Shown: positions 1 to 8,049, counted from the stretch's first letter. The stretch is DNA of 47,293 nucleotides from Salinispora cortesiana (GCF_000484695.1 NZ_AXVR01000039.1:1-47293); one strand, 5' to 3'. The notes: a model not told the origin generated them from the letters alone. Made by a program: numbers and translations.

Positions 1-1
1 C

Positions 2-286
2 CTGGACCAGCACCAGAACCGCCGCTGGACGTCCTGGCACCGCTGGACCACCCTGGCGATCCTCGCCCACGCCTTCCTCGCCGCCGCGACCACGCACCGC
101 AGCCGCCCCGACCCGGCCGGGCTGATCGCGCTGACCGTCAACGAACTACGCCACCTGTTCAACACCCTGATCATCGAACCCGGCCGCCGCCGCTACGACC
201 CACTGCTCTGGTCCGTACGCCGACGCCGTCACCAAGCACGAGCCACGACCAGCCACTACGCCCGACAAGCCCTCACCGAACCGTGA
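2..286 (+). CDS. IS701-type DDE transposase, C-terminal fragment
   Basis: The frame is open from the left edge of the window to a TGA at 284-286 and gives the last 94 residues of a transposase. The segment with RRWTSWHRWTTLAILAHAFL, followed by LRHLF and an arginine-rich tail, matches the C-terminal end typical of IS701/IS4-type DDE transposases of actinomycetes, which cut and rejoin DNA to move the element. The N-terminus and catalytic core lie outside the window, so I cannot tell whether the element is intact. No terminal inverted repeat was resolved in the roughly 110 bases after the stop. The assignment rests on recalled family sequence. Confidence 0.7.
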   Translation: MDQHQNRRWTSWHRWTTLAILAHAFLAAATTHRSRPDPAGLIALTVNELRHLFNTLIIEPGRRRYDPLLWSVRRRRHQARATTSHYARQALTEP

Positions 287-397
287 TCACAATCCCCGGC
301 TGGAGTATTAGGCGTGTGGGTGGATCTCACCCCCACCCTGATGGTCCCGCGAGTGGCCGGCGCGCTGGCAGCCCGGGGGGCGGGTTAGCCTGCGGTC

Positions 398-1018
398 ATG
401 GCGAGCGCTGAACTGGACGAGTTGATTGTCGAGGATGCCGAGGCACTACGCACGTGGTTGGCGACCAACCATGCTACGTCGCCGGGTGTCTGGCTCGCTC
501 TGACCAAGAAAGGCGGCACCGCCACCACGCTGACGTGGCAGCAGGCGGTTGACGAAGCCCTGTGTTTCGGCTGGATCGACGGGCAGGGCCGGAAGCGGGA
601 TCGGGAAACATCCTGGATCCGGTTTACCCCGCGCAGGCCCCGCAGCTCCTGGTCACAACGCAATGTCGGCCATGTGGCCCGGCTGGAGGCGCAGGGGCGA
701 ATGATGCCCTCCGGCCGAGTCGCGGTGGAGGCTGCCAAGGCAGATGGGCGGTGGGCGGCCGCCTATGCCCCGTCGTCGGAGGCCGCGGTGCCGGACGACC
801 TACTCGCCGCCGTCGCCGCCAACCCTGCCGCCCAGGCCATGTTCGACGTACTCACCAAAACCAACCGGTTCGCTCTTATTCAACGCCTTACTGCGGTCAA
901 ACGGACGCAGACCCGCGAGCGCAAGATCGGCGAACTCGTCGCCATGCTGGCCCGCCACGAAACGATCTACCCGCAGAAGGCCAAGCCGCCGGCCTCGCCG
1001 CAATCGGCGACCTCATGA
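398..1018 (+). CDS. YdeI/OmpD-associated family protein
   Basis: A 206-residue cytoplasmic protein with the features of the YdeI/OmpD-associated (bacteriocin-protection) family. These are the N-terminal 'WLATNHATSPGVWLALTKKG' segment, the central 'EALCFGWIDGQGRKRD' motif followed by 'RFTPRRPRSSWSQRN', and a basic C-terminal helix where the family ends in repeated K/R-R-x-x-R turns. The molecular function of the family is not settled; E. coli YdeI has been linked to stress and peptide resistance. The ATG at 398 follows a purine-rich stretch and is the first start giving the full domain. Nothing is co-transcribed with it. Length is normal for the family and the gene looks intact. Confidence 0.8.
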   Translation: MASAELDELIVEDAEALRTWLATNHATSPGVWLALTKKGGTATTLTWQQAVDEALCFGWIDGQGRKRDRETSWIRFTPRRPRSSWSQRNVGHVARLEAQGRMMPSGRVAVEAAKADGRWAAAYAPSSEAAVPDDLLAAVAANPAAQAMFDVLTKTNRFALIQRLTAVKRTQTRERKIGELVAMLARHETIYPQKAKPPASPQSATS

Positions 1019-1345
1019 TCCAGTGCACTGGTCTGTTCCACTACCGCTAGCGCTGATCGCCGGGCCAGGTTTCGGGCTGTGAAGGCGAACGTGCCCTGCT
1101 GAGGCGAGCCACGACTGCGGCCCCGGCAGCACGTAGTTCGGCGCCTTCCCCCGAAGGTCAAAGTAGACAGCGGCCAGCCACTCCTGGGCGCGTACATCGC
1201 GGGGCTTCGGGTGCTGCCGACCAGGGAGCAGCGGTCGCCGTCCGGCTCGCGGCGGCCCATCGGCGGCCGGAAGTGATGCGGGAGCCGTACCCGAGCTGGC
1301 ACGGATCCTCGCCGCGGTCTAGCCACCGTGGTCATGGCAGAGTGA
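1019..1345 (-). other. No intact gene; coding-like minus-strand remnant
   Basis: This stretch holds no complete gene. On the minus strand one frame reads as plausible protein (including QEWLAAVYFDLRGKAPNYVL) over about 1036-1260, but without a recognisable start or a family I can name. I read it as decayed coding sequence next to the gene fragment at 1349-1425. Confidence 0.25.
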
Positions 1346-1348
1346 GAA

Positions 1349-1425
1349 TCCCATACCCGCGAAGCCGGCGTCCTGGCTGAATTCGTAGATCTTCTACCAC
1401 CACGTCGGCCCGTGGTGGGCGTGCG
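1349..1425 (-). pseudogene. Fragment duplicated from the hypothetical gene at 4111-4608
   Basis: About 77 bases match two separate parts of the minus-strand gene at 4111-4608. One shared stretch (CGAAGCCGGCGTCCTG) corresponds to 4325-4340. A second (CCACCACGTCGGCCCGTGG) corresponds to about 4452-4470. In the copy here the roughly 100 bases between them are missing. It is therefore a short, internally deleted duplicate with no coding capacity. The same sequence in two places 3 kb apart points to a past duplication or a recombination between related gene tails. Confidence 0.65.
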
Positions 1426-1523
1426 CTGATCACTCACGAGGGGTATGGGTCCAAGTTAGCACCATCGACGTGTCCGCCGCTTCTGGCGACCTCCGCGTGA
1501 CGTACTCGTTGTGGTGCCGGGTA

Positions 1524-1559
1524 AATTCCGTTGTCCATCGATCGGTGGACAACGGAATT
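1524..1559. promoter_or_regulatory. Near-perfect 36-bp palindrome, candidate operator
   Basis: Two perfect 14-base arms, AATTCCGTTGTCCA (1524-1537) and TGGACAACGGAATT (1546-1559), surround an 8-base centre that itself contains the palindrome CGATCG. Only one base pair of the 36 is mismatched. It lies 50 bases upstream of the ABC ATPase start. It is unusually AT-rich for the region and is not followed by a T-tract, so a binding site for a dimeric repressor (TetR/PadR/GntR type) is more likely than a terminator. No regulator gene stands next to it; one may have been lost. Confidence 0.6.
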
Positions 1560-1608
1560 CAGTCGGGTGGTCGTCCCATACGGACTGCGGCGACAAGACG
1601 CTGGAAGC

Positions 1609-2145
1609 ATGACCGAATCGCTCGCCGCACGAGTGCGGGGCCTACGCAAACGCTATGGGAACAACCCGGCGGTCGACGGGGTCGACCTCGACATCGTCAC
1701 CGGTGAGATCTTCGCGCTGCTCGGCCCGAATGGCGCCGGCAAGACAACGACGGTGGAAATCCTCGAAGGCTACCGCCGCCGGGATGAGGGCGAGGTGTCC
1801 GTCCTGGGCGTTGACCCGCAGCAGGCGTCACGGAGCTGGCGGTACGGCATCGGCATCGTTCTACAGGACGTCGCCGACCTGTCCGAGCTCACCGTCGGCG
1901 AAACGATTCGGCACTTCGCCCGGTACTACCCCGACGCCGGGGACCCCGATCAGGTGATCGATTCCGTCGGGCTGAGCGAGAAGACGCGCGCACGGGTGCG
2001 CACGCTCTCCGGCGGCCAGCGGCGTCGACTCGATGTCGCGGTCGGCGTCATCGGCAACCCGAAGTTGCTGTTCCTGGACGAGCCGACCACCGGCTTCGAC
2101 CCCCGGGCACGCCGGCAGTTCTGGAGCCTGATCCGCTCGCTGACC
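1609..2145 (+). pseudogene. ABC transporter ATPase, 3' part deleted
   Basis: The ATG at 1609 opens a DrrA/CcmA-type ABC exporter ATPase. Walker A is GPNGAGKT at residues 39-46, followed by a Q-loop (VLQD), the signature LSGGQRRRLD and Walker B LLFLDEPTTGFD. Similarity stops near residue 178 (RRQFWSLIRSL), just where the D-loop/H-loop segment 'TTHYLEEAE' should follow. The frame then runs on through unrelated sequence to 2655, across the start of the kinase gene. The H-loop, the C-terminal regulatory part and the membrane permease that normally follows are missing. One deletion joining the ATPase to the sequence upstream of the kinase explains all of this. The product is unlikely to work as a transporter. 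Confidence 0.8.
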
Positions 2146-2290
2146 TGGGCGCGTGGTGCATCGGAGGTCTCCTACTGTGCCGCACGACGTTTCGCTGGCG
2201 GGGACGCCGGGACGGGTAATCCCCGGCACCCGCTCCACAACAGGTCCGACCCCCCGCTCTGGCGCGGGTGGCGGATAGTGGACCAGCGAC

Positions 2291-3433
2291 GTGGTGTGGG
2301 AGATCTACTACGTCGTCATCGCCGTCGCCACCGCTGCCCTCGTCCTGGGGTCCACGAACCGACCGGTCCCGGCCCGCGCCGGGGCGGTGGCCACGATCGC
2401 CGTGGCACTCGTCTGGTACGCCGCGTGGCGGCGCGTGCTCTCCGGCGGGGGTGGCGCCACCTGGCGCGGCTACGCCTACTTCGCCGGCGCCACCGGGTTG
2501 TTCGCCGCCGGTGTGGCGATGGCCAACGGTGTGTCACTGCTGCTGGCCATGCTGTGCCCGCAGGCGTACGTCATCCGGCCGCGCCGGCGGGCGTTCATCG
2601 CGGTGATGACGGTCAACGTCAGCTACCTGGCGGTGGTCTTCGCCGTATCGCGTGATCTGGTGGCCCTGTTCGAGGCGCCGCTGTGGGTGGCGATGATGAC
2701 GGTGGTCGTCTCGGTGGTGTGCGGTACCTGGTTCAGCCACGTCTCGGACCAGAACGACGACCGCGCCGAGCTGATCCGCGCACTCGAGGCCAGCCGTGCG
2801 GAGGTGGCGCGGCTCAGCCACGAGGACGGCGTGAACGCCGAGCGGCAGCGCCTCGCCGCCGACATCCACGACACCATCGCGCAGGGGCTGTCCAGTGTGC
2901 TGATGTTGATGCAGGCGGCCGAGGCCGACCTCGAACAGTCACCCGGGAAGGCGCGGCGGCACCTGGCCCTGGCGATGGACACCGCTCGCGACAATCTGAC
3001 CGAGGCGCGGGCGCTGGTCGGAGCGCTCACGCCGGCCGCGCTCGACGACTCCTCGCTGGCGCAGGCGCTGCGCCGGCTCGTTGACCGCTTCCGGTCGGAG
3101 ACCGGCCTGCACGCGGAGTTCGCCGCCGACGTCAACGGACCGCCGCTGCCCAAGGCGCTCGAGGTGGTGCTGCTGCGTACGGCGCAGGAGTCGCTCACGA
3201 ACGTCCGCAAGCACGCCCGGGCCAACGCGGTGGTCGTACGGCTGGAGCACCACGACGGATCGTTGGTACTGGAGACGCAGGACGACGGGTGCGGCCGGGC
3301 CACGACGGCGGAGTCGGGAGGTTACGGGTTGGCAACGATGCGCAGTCGCGTCGAGCAGATGTCCGGCACGGTGACGGTGAGCTCCGAACCCGGTTCGGGC
3401 ACCCTGGTCCGGGTCGAGGTGCCGGTCCGGTGA
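2291..3433 (+). CDS. NarL-type sensor histidine kinase
   Basis: A 380-residue membrane kinase beginning at a GTG. Residues 1-145 contain about five hydrophobic segments (7-20, 32-48, 60-92, 103-122, 132-148) with no large extracellular domain. A short coiled linker leads to a HisKA_3 dimerisation domain (AERQRLAADIHDTIAQGLSS, phospho-acceptor His193) and a HATPase_c domain with an N-box (RTAQESLTNVRKHA), QDDGCG and GYGLATMRSRV. This architecture pairs with LuxR/NarL response regulators and often controls a neighbouring ABC exporter. The regulator gene overlaps its stop codon (GTGA). The signal sensed is unknown. Since both the ABC ATPase and the regulator are damaged, the kinase is probably an orphan. 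Confidence 0.88.
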   Translation: MVWEIYYVVIAVATAALVLGSTNRPVPARAGAVATIAVALVWYAAWRRVLSGGGGATWRGYAYFAGATGLFAAGVAMANGVSLLLAMLCPQAYVIRPRRRAFIAVMTVNVSYLAVVFAVSRDLVALFEAPLWVAMMTVVVSVVCGTWFSHVSDQNDDRAELIRALEASRAEVARLSHEDGVNAERQRLAADIHDTIAQGLSSVLMLMQAAEADLEQSPGKARRHLALAMDTARDNLTEARALVGALTPAALDDSSLAQALRRLVDRFRSETGLHAEFAADVNGPPLPKALEVVLLRTAQESLTNVRKHARANAVVVRLEHHDGSLVLETQDDGCGRATTAESGGYGLATMRSRVEQMSGTVTVSSEPGSGTLVRVEVPVR

Positions 3434-4066
3434 TCTCGGTGCTGCTGGTGGACGACCATCCGGTCGTACGGGCCGGTGTCCGCGGCATGCTCGACGGTGA
3501 GCCGGACATCGCCGTCGGCGGCGAGGCCGCCTCCGGGGCCGAGGCGCTCACGTCGGCGCGGGCCCTGCGCCCGGATGTGGTGTTGATGGACCTCCGCATG
3601 CCCGGCCTCGACGGCGTGGGCGCCACTGGTCAACTACGCACGGTGGCACCGGAACACGCGGGTCCTGGTGCTCACGACGTACGAGTTCGACGTGGACGTG
3701 CTGCGAGCCGTCGAGGCGGGCGCCACCGGGTATCTCCTCAAGGACTCCTCGCGCGCCGACCTGCTCGGTGCCATCCGGGCGGCCGCCCGGGGCGAGACGG
3801 TGCTGTCACCGAAGGTCGCGACCCGCCTGCTGAACCGGATGCGGCACCCGAAGCAGGACGCGCTGTCCCCGCGCGAAGCCAACGTTCTGCGCCTCGTGGC
3901 GGCCGGCATGTCCAATCCGGACATCGGTCGAACCCTGGCCATCACCGAGGCCACCGTCAAGACGCATCTGCTGCGTGCGTTCGCGAAACTCGGCGTCTCC
4001 GACCGCACGGCGGCAGTGACTAAGGCGATGTCGCTGGCGCTCATCCCACCCGACGCCGGAACCTGA
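3430..4066 (+). pseudogene. LuxR/NarL response regulator, frameshifted
   Basis: It starts at a GTG overlapping the kinase stop. The receiver domain is normal: acidic pocket DD at 8-9, phospho-acceptor Asp54 in LMDLRMPGLDG. In TVAPE near 3650 the frame is lost. RVLVLTTYEFD through the switch segment GYLLKDSS to a complete LuxR helix-turn-helix (LSPREANVLRLVAAGMSNPDIGRTL) continues in another frame and ends at 4066. One extra base near 3655 (GGAACACGCG, expected GGAAACGCG) restores a full-length protein of about 211 residues. Either the gene is a recent pseudogene or the read carries an error. The damaged ABC ATPase upstream favours real decay. Confidence 0.82.
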
Positions 4067-4110
4067 CGACCTACTTGCCTGCCGGTCTACCAACACTCGA
4101 TGGGCTGCCC

Positions 4111-4608
4111 TCACCGCACACGTGGACCACCCGCTACGCCGTAGAACCAACGCCGATCGGTCGAAGGCACCGCCGGTAGCTGATCCCGGATCAAACTCTC
4201 GATCGCCTCGGCGAGATCCGCGACCACATCGCCGGCTACCTGCTCATGCCCCCGCAGGAAGTAGGGCTCATCGTCGATCAGGTAACGCTGAGCGGCCTCC
4301 GCAGATGTGACGATCCCATGCCCACGAAGCCGGCGTCCTGCCGCCGCGATAATCGAACGGGCGTAGTCGCGCTGCTCGGTGTCCCACTCATCAAGGTCCA
4401 AGGCGAAGAAGAGGCTGGAGCCGACCCGCACCTGGGTGCGGAGGTCTTCCACCACCACGTCGGCCCGTGGTGGGCGCTGCCCGGGCGCCGTCTCCGCGTG
4501 CACCAGAGCGGCCTCCAGGAGCAAGATCCCCAGGCTGACGTCGTAGGCCCAGAACCAACGGCCCCAAACCCAACCGGCACTGTCGTGCTCACTCCATACC
4601 CTCCTCAA
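4111..4608 (-). CDS. Conserved hypothetical protein
   Basis: A 165-residue minus-strand protein without signal peptide or membrane segments and rich in acidic residues. The middle (SSLFFALDLDEWDTEQRDYA) and the C-terminal half (AAQRYLIDDEPYFLRGHEQV) read as a well-formed globular domain with good codon bias. I do not recognise the family. The first residues (MRRVWSEHDSAGWVWGRWFW) are Trp-rich and could include upstream non-gene sequence; another start cannot be excluded. A partly deleted duplicate of part of this gene lies at 1349-1425, so the gene has a copying history. No operon partner is evident. Confidence 0.55.
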   Translation of the reverse strand: MRRVWSEHDSAGWVWGRWFWAYDVSLGILLLEAALVHAETAPGQRPPRADVVVEDLRTQVRVGSSLFFALDLDEWDTEQRDYARSIIAAAGRRLRGHGIVTSAEAAQRYLIDDEPYFLRGHEQVAGDVVADLAEAIESLIRDQLPAVPSTDRRWFYGVAGGPRVR

Positions 4609-4665
4609 GGGGCGGTGCAGAGCGCCTCCGACTTCCAGCGAAGCGCCCTTGGCGTGTCGTACAGC

Positions 4666-4901
4666 TCAGGTTGGTGTGGCTCGCACGGCGCTGGTGGACG
4701 CCACTCGGCGGCCGATAGCGATCACGGCGGCGATGGTGACCGGGACGAGTGTCAGGTGGCAGAGGGCCAGTGTGTCGCCTTGCTCATGGCGTCGAAGTCG
4801 GCGGGCAGGGTCATGAGGGCGATCGTGCCGACGATGAGATTGACCACCACGGCGGTGACGGCACCGAGAGCGACGACCGCCGCCCGGGAGGGCCTAGGCA
4901 T
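4666..4901 (-). pseudogene. Small membrane protein (DUF6069-like), frameshifted
   Basis: The ATG at 4901 lies inside the last codons of the SRPBCC gene, so it is translationally coupled. The first frame gives MPRPSRAAVVALGAVTAVVV and a first membrane helix and stops after MSKATHWPSAT. In a shifted frame the protein continues as GDTLALCHLTLVPVTIAAVI, a second helix, and ends at 4666. One base gained or lost in the AGCAAGGCGACACAC stretch (about 4770) explains the break. The two-helix layout resembles the start of DUF6069-type membrane proteins often found beside ArsR/AHSA1 operons, but the family name is tentative. Confidence 0.5.
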
Positions 4902-5361
4902 CAGCAGGCTCGGTTCCGCGCTGACGGGTCAGGAACGCCTCGATCCGGGCGAATACTCCGTCCCACGCCTCGTTGGCGAAAGAGTCCCGGACCTCGGGGG
5001 TCGGGAAGCCGCTCTGGACGACGGTCATCAGGGTGCCGCCGTCTTTCTCTTCGAACATAACCTCGATGCGGGTTGTCATGGTCATGCCGTCCGGGCTGGA
5101 GCCGGTGGACTCGGGGACAAGCCGGTGCGGGCGGTCGATCTCGACGAAAGTCTGTGTCTCCCGGAACAGCATATCGGCGTTGGGTCCCCACACCGCGGTC
5201 TGCTGTCCACCAACCCGAAGATCGACCTCGATCTCGAGGATGCCGGGCTGTTCGTCGAGGAGGGTGAACCAAATCTTCTGCTTCTCGGCGTCCGTGTACG
5301 CGTCGAAGGCATCCTCGGGTGTCGCGGGCAGGTGTCGCGTCATCTGCATGTCGAGCGTCAT
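4894..5361 (-). CDS. SRPBCC (AHSA1/START-like) ligand-binding protein
   Basis: A 155-residue cytoplasmic protein of the AHSA1/SRPBCC fold. It opens with an initial strand (MQMTRHLPATPEDAFDAYTD), W-F-T at the first turn, EIEVDLRVGG, IDRPHRLV, RIEVMFEEKDGGTLMTVVQSG and the C-terminal helix WDGVFARIEAFL. The fold makes a deep hydrophobic cavity, but the ligand is unknown. The start codon overlaps the stop of the ArsR gene upstream (ATGA), and the small membrane gene begins inside its 3' end, so the three genes form one transcript. ArsR-AHSA1 pairs are common in actinobacteria, and the ArsR probably represses both. Confidence 0.85.
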   Translation of the reverse strand: MTLDMQMTRHLPATPEDAFDAYTDAEKQKIWFTLLDEQPGILEIEVDLRVGGQQTAVWGPNADMLFRETQTFVEIDRPHRLVPESTGSSPDGMTMTTRIEVMFEEKDGGTLMTVVQSGFPTPEVRDSFANEAWDGVFARIEAFLTRQRGTEPADA

Positions 5362-5702
5362 GAGTGCTGTCCCTTCGGGTCGGGCTGGAGAGTGAGGTAG
5401 GCGTCGAGCCCGTCGAGGCGGCGGGCCCAGAGCCGTTGGTAGAAGCCGATCCAGGCCATCGCCTCATCCAGTGGCGCGGCGCCGAGGCGACACTGGCGTG
5501 ACCGGCCGACCTTCTCGGTGACGATGAGTCCGGCGTCTTCGAGCACCTGGACATGCTTCTTCATCCCGGTCAGGCTCATCCCGGTGGGCTCGGCGAGCTC
5601 ACCGATGGTGGCCGGTCCATCGCCGAGCCGGATCAAAATGCCGCGGCGGGTCGGATCGGCCAGTGAGGCGAACACCCGGTCCAGGACATGTTGGTGAACC
5701 AT
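5358..5702 (-). CDS. ArsR-family transcriptional repressor
   Basis: A 114-residue winged-helix protein: VHQHVLDRVFASLADPTRRG, then the helix-turn-helix IGELAEPTGMSLTGMKKHVQ with recognition helix, the wing LIVTEKVGRSRQCRL, and a C-terminal helix (ARRLDGLDAYL). No metal-binding Cys pair (ELCVCDL type) is present, so it belongs to the non-metal ArsR group that usually controls AHSA1-type genes. The start was placed at the ATG at 5702, which gives the normal length; a much longer open frame upstream has no ArsR-like sequence. A candidate operator lies 20-35 bases upstream, consistent with autoregulation. Confidence 0.88.
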   Translation of the reverse strand: MVHQHVLDRVFASLADPTRRGILIRLGDGPATIGELAEPTGMSLTGMKKHVQVLEDAGLIVTEKVGRSRQCRLGAAPLDEAMAWIGFYQRLWARRLDGLDAYLTLQPDPKGQHS

Positions 5703-5721
5703 GCAGTTCACCTTACGACAC

Positions 5722-5737
5722 TGAACCTTCAAGTTCA
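5722..5737. promoter_or_regulatory. Candidate ArsR operator
   Basis: The inverted repeat TGAAC-CTTCAA-GTTCA lies 20 bases upstream of the ArsR start codon, where a promoter or leader would be. Size and position suit an autoregulatory ArsR dimer site. No binding evidence is available. Confidence 0.45.
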
Positions 5738-6123
5738 ACGAATACTGCACCGGCGCTCGTGAGCAGTCCGCGGAGTCGATCGCGTTGCTGGTCATACCGG
5801 CGTGTCGACCAACCCGCCGCACATCGTCAGGCGTTGCGACGCGTACGGGAGCCACCCGGATCACGGTGGTCGCGATTGAGGCAGCGTTGAGCGGGAACTC
5901 GCTCGCGAGCTGTGAGGTCTGCCGCGAGAACGGGAGCGTGACTACCCGCAGCGGTTGGCCGAGTTGCTTGCCAGCCGGACTGACGAGCGGCGGTGGACTC
6001 TCTCGATGCCAACGGCATGTTGCCCCGCGGCGTTGGGTAGACGGTCGCTTACCGGGTTGCGGCACACCTAGGCCGAGAGCATCCCCAGCCGATGCCGACC
6101 GAACCAGAGAGACGGTGAGCGAT
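5738..6123. other. Intergenic stretch without a recognised gene
   Basis: About 390 bases lie between the divergent ArsR and queD genes. Several frames are open but none shows a recognisable domain. The last bases before queD (GAGACGGTGAGCG) can serve as its ribosome binding site. It presumably holds both promoters. Confidence 0.4.
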
Positions 6124-6507
6124 ATGTGGCGAATCGGGAAACAGTTCACGTTCAGTGCTGCGCACTGCCTACCGGGGCTACCCGAGGGTCACAAGTGTGG
6201 TCGTTTGCACGGGCATACCTACACCGTTGAGATCATACTCGAGGGCAACTCGCTTACTGGGCCTGGATTTGTTACTGACTTCGGCAACCTGGATCCTTTC
6301 AAGCAGTACATCAAAAGCCATTTCGATCATCGATACCTCAATGAGGTGCTAGGTGAAGATGTACCACCAACCAGTGAGCAGTTGGCGCGACATCTGGCGC
6401 GATGGCTGGAAGATCACCTGACAGATTCGGTAGGGGGTCGACTGGCGGCTGTCCGAGTTTCGGAGACGCCCAGCAGTTGGGCTGAGTACATCCTGGATCG
6501 GAAGTGA
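6124..6507 (+). CDS. queD: QueD-type 6-carboxytetrahydropterin synthase
   Basis: A 127-residue member of the 6-pyruvoyl-tetrahydropterin synthase/QueD family. The zinc ligands are His14 (FSAAH), His29 and His31 (LHGH), the catalytic Cys is Cys25 in KCGRLHGH, and the later FDHRYLN and SETPSSWAEY motifs carry the His and Glu of the active site. QueD converts 7,8-dihydroneopterin triphosphate to 6-carboxytetrahydropterin on the route to 7-deazaguanines (queuosine, preQ0 and deazapurine natural products). The genes for the other steps (queE, queC, folE) are not in the window. Base composition is visibly lower in G+C than the neighbours, suggesting recent transfer. The start at 6124 gives the exact family length. 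Confidence 0.88.
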   Translation: MWRIGKQFTFSAAHCLPGLPEGHKCGRLHGHTYTVEIILEGNSLTGPGFVTDFGNLDPFKQYIKSHFDHRYLNEVLGEDVPPTSEQLARHLARWLEDHLTDSVGGRLAAVRVSETPSSWAEYILDRK

Positions 6508-6525
6508 GCGCCGCCGACAGCAGGG

Positions 6526-7215
6526 TCAATGCGCGGCGGAGAGCACGGCGCGGCGCAGTGCCGGGCTCGACCCAGCGGCGAGCCCGGCAGCGGCCGCGAG
6601 CGCCGTCCCGCCCAAGAACGCCACCGCCGGCCCCCACAGCCCGGCGACCACACCGGTGATGGCGTAGCTGACCGGAATTCCACCGAAGCCGGCCAGGCTG
6701 CTCAGACTCATCACCCGGCCCAGATACTGCGGCGGCGTCTGCGCCTGCAGCAGGGCCGTCCCGAGCGTGCCGGCCAGACCGACGCTAACGCCGAGCACTG
6801 ACGACGCGGCGACCGCCCACAGCCGGGCTGGGGCAAACCCGACAGCGGCGAGCGCGACCCCCGTCAGCATGGCGAGTGGGCCAACGAGCAGGCCAGCACA
6901 GGGAAGACGGCCGAGCACGGACACCGCCACCGCTGCCAGTGCGGCACCGATACCGAAGCCGCCGACGATCAGACCGACCCCCGCAGCACCCCAACCGTGC
7001 TCCTGGGCCAGCAGCGCGATGCCCACATTGAACGGGCCGGTGAAGCCCAACTCGGCGACTGCCGAGACGAGCAAAATCGTGCGCAGCAACGGTGACCGCG
7101 CGGCCACCGCCAGCCCGGCCCGGACCTCACTCCCCAACCCCCGTGATCGGTCGGATCCCTCCGCGGGCTGGGCGACCGCCCCCGGGTGGAGCCGGACCGT
7201 GGCGAGCGCGAGCAC
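6526..7215 (-). pseudogene. MFS transporter, C-terminal half only
   Basis: A 229-residue frame corresponds to the second half of a major facilitator of about 410 residues. It has the cytoplasmic loop (SRGLGSEVRAGLAVAARSPLLR), then six helices including FTGPFNVGIALLAQE and the conserved 'TPPQYLGRVMSLSS' loop, and a normal C-terminus. The first six helices are absent, and an in-frame TAG lies shortly upstream of the apparent GTG start. It is therefore a 5'-truncated gene, related to enterobactin/antibiotic exporters. It faces queD tail to tail, with only about 18 bases between the stop codons. Confidence 0.75.
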
Positions 7216-7250
7216 CGAAACGTCGTAGTCGCTCCACCGGAACTAGCGAG

Positions 7251-7264
7251 TGTGAACTGTCACA
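7251..7264. promoter_or_regulatory. Palindromic site TGTGA-N4-TCACA
   Basis: A perfect inverted repeat TGTGA-ACTG-TCACA sits about 48 bases upstream of the methyltransferase start and 36 bases upstream of the MFS fragment. Shape and spacing suit a dimeric repressor or a compact Crp/Fnr-type site. It could control either divergent gene; this is suggestive only. Confidence 0.35.
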
Positions 7265-7311
7265 ATTGGTCTCCTTGCCCCACGCCCTGCTGCCGCGGTT
7301 TGCTCATCGAC

Positions 7312-8049
7312 ATGGCTCGCATCGCATACGACCACACGAACGCGGGCGCATTCGCATCGACCCGGCACCTCGGCGACCAGGAGGCCGGCGAGTGGCGGGC
7401 AGCTGTGGCCCGGCACCTGGACCCGCGACCGGGCATGCGGCTGGTGGACCTGGGTGCCGGCACGGGCAGCTGGGCCCAGGCGTTCTCCGCCTGGTTCCCT
7501 GGCATCCAGGTGACCGCGGTCGAGCCGTCAGCAGCCATGCGCGAACGGTCGGTATACCAACCCGTCCTCGCGGGCGATGACGCCAACATCCCGCTCACCG
7601 ACGCAAGCGCCGATGCTGCCTGGATCTCCACTGTCATCCACCACGTGCCCGACCTGAACGCCGCTGCACGTGAGCTACGCCGCGTCCTGCGCCCCGGTGC
7701 GCTCGTCCTGATCCGGTCCGCGTTCGCGGGCCGACACGAGGCGATCACCCTGTTCCGCTACTTTCCCGAGGCGGTCCGGGTACTGGACACCTACCCGAGT
7801 GTGGCCCAGGTCGAAGCAGCCTTCGCCGGTGAAGGGTTCTCCACGGTCAGCCTGGAGCAGGTCCCGCAGGTCACCGCCGCATCGCTGCACGAAGCGGCGA
7901 ACACCCTGCGCCGAGCGGCACACACCCCGCTGCAACTGATTACCGACGAGGAGTACGACACCGGCGTACGCCGCCTGCGTCAGGCAGCGCTCACCGAAGC
8001 CGGCCCGGTGATCGACGCCCTGGACCTGCTCGTACTGCGCAGAAAGTGA
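7312..8049 (+). CDS. Class I SAM-dependent methyltransferase
   Basis: A 245-residue methyltransferase of the Methyltransf_11 type. Motif I is LVDLGAGTGSWAQAF (SAM-binding glycines), the acidic residue binding the ribose is in VTAVEPS, motif II is GDDANIPLTDASADAAW, and the post-II segment is LRRVLRPGALVLI. The C-terminal part (HEAANTLRRAAHTPLQLI) is helical and presumably forms the substrate lid. The substrate is unknown. I chose ATG 7312 (MARIAYDHTNAG) because family members begin just before Y-D-x-x-A/S; the open frame reaches further upstream but through the operator-like palindrome. It may have been carried with the MFS remnant. Confidence 0.82.
   Translation: MARIAYDHTNAGAFASTRHLGDQEAGEWRAAVARHLDPRPGMRLVDLGAGTGSWAQAFSAWFPGIQVTAVEPSAAMRERSVYQPVLAGDDANIPLTDASADAAWISTVIHHVPDLNAAARELRRVLRPGALVLIRSAFAGRHEAITLFRYFPEAVRVLDTYPSVAQVEAAFAGEGFSTVSLEQVPQVTAASLHEAANTLRRAAHTPLQLITDEEYDTGVRRLRQAALTEAGPVIDALDLLVLRRK

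Noticed and set aside
385..738. Long minus-strand open frame antisense to the YdeI-like gene
   Set aside because: No domain or ribosome binding site; it is the expected shadow of a high-GC gene on the other strand.
1531..2655. ABC ATPase read as a full 374-residue protein
   Set aside because: After about residue 178 of the true protein the sequence is arginine-rich frame noise overlapping the kinase gene, so the gene is truncated rather than fused.
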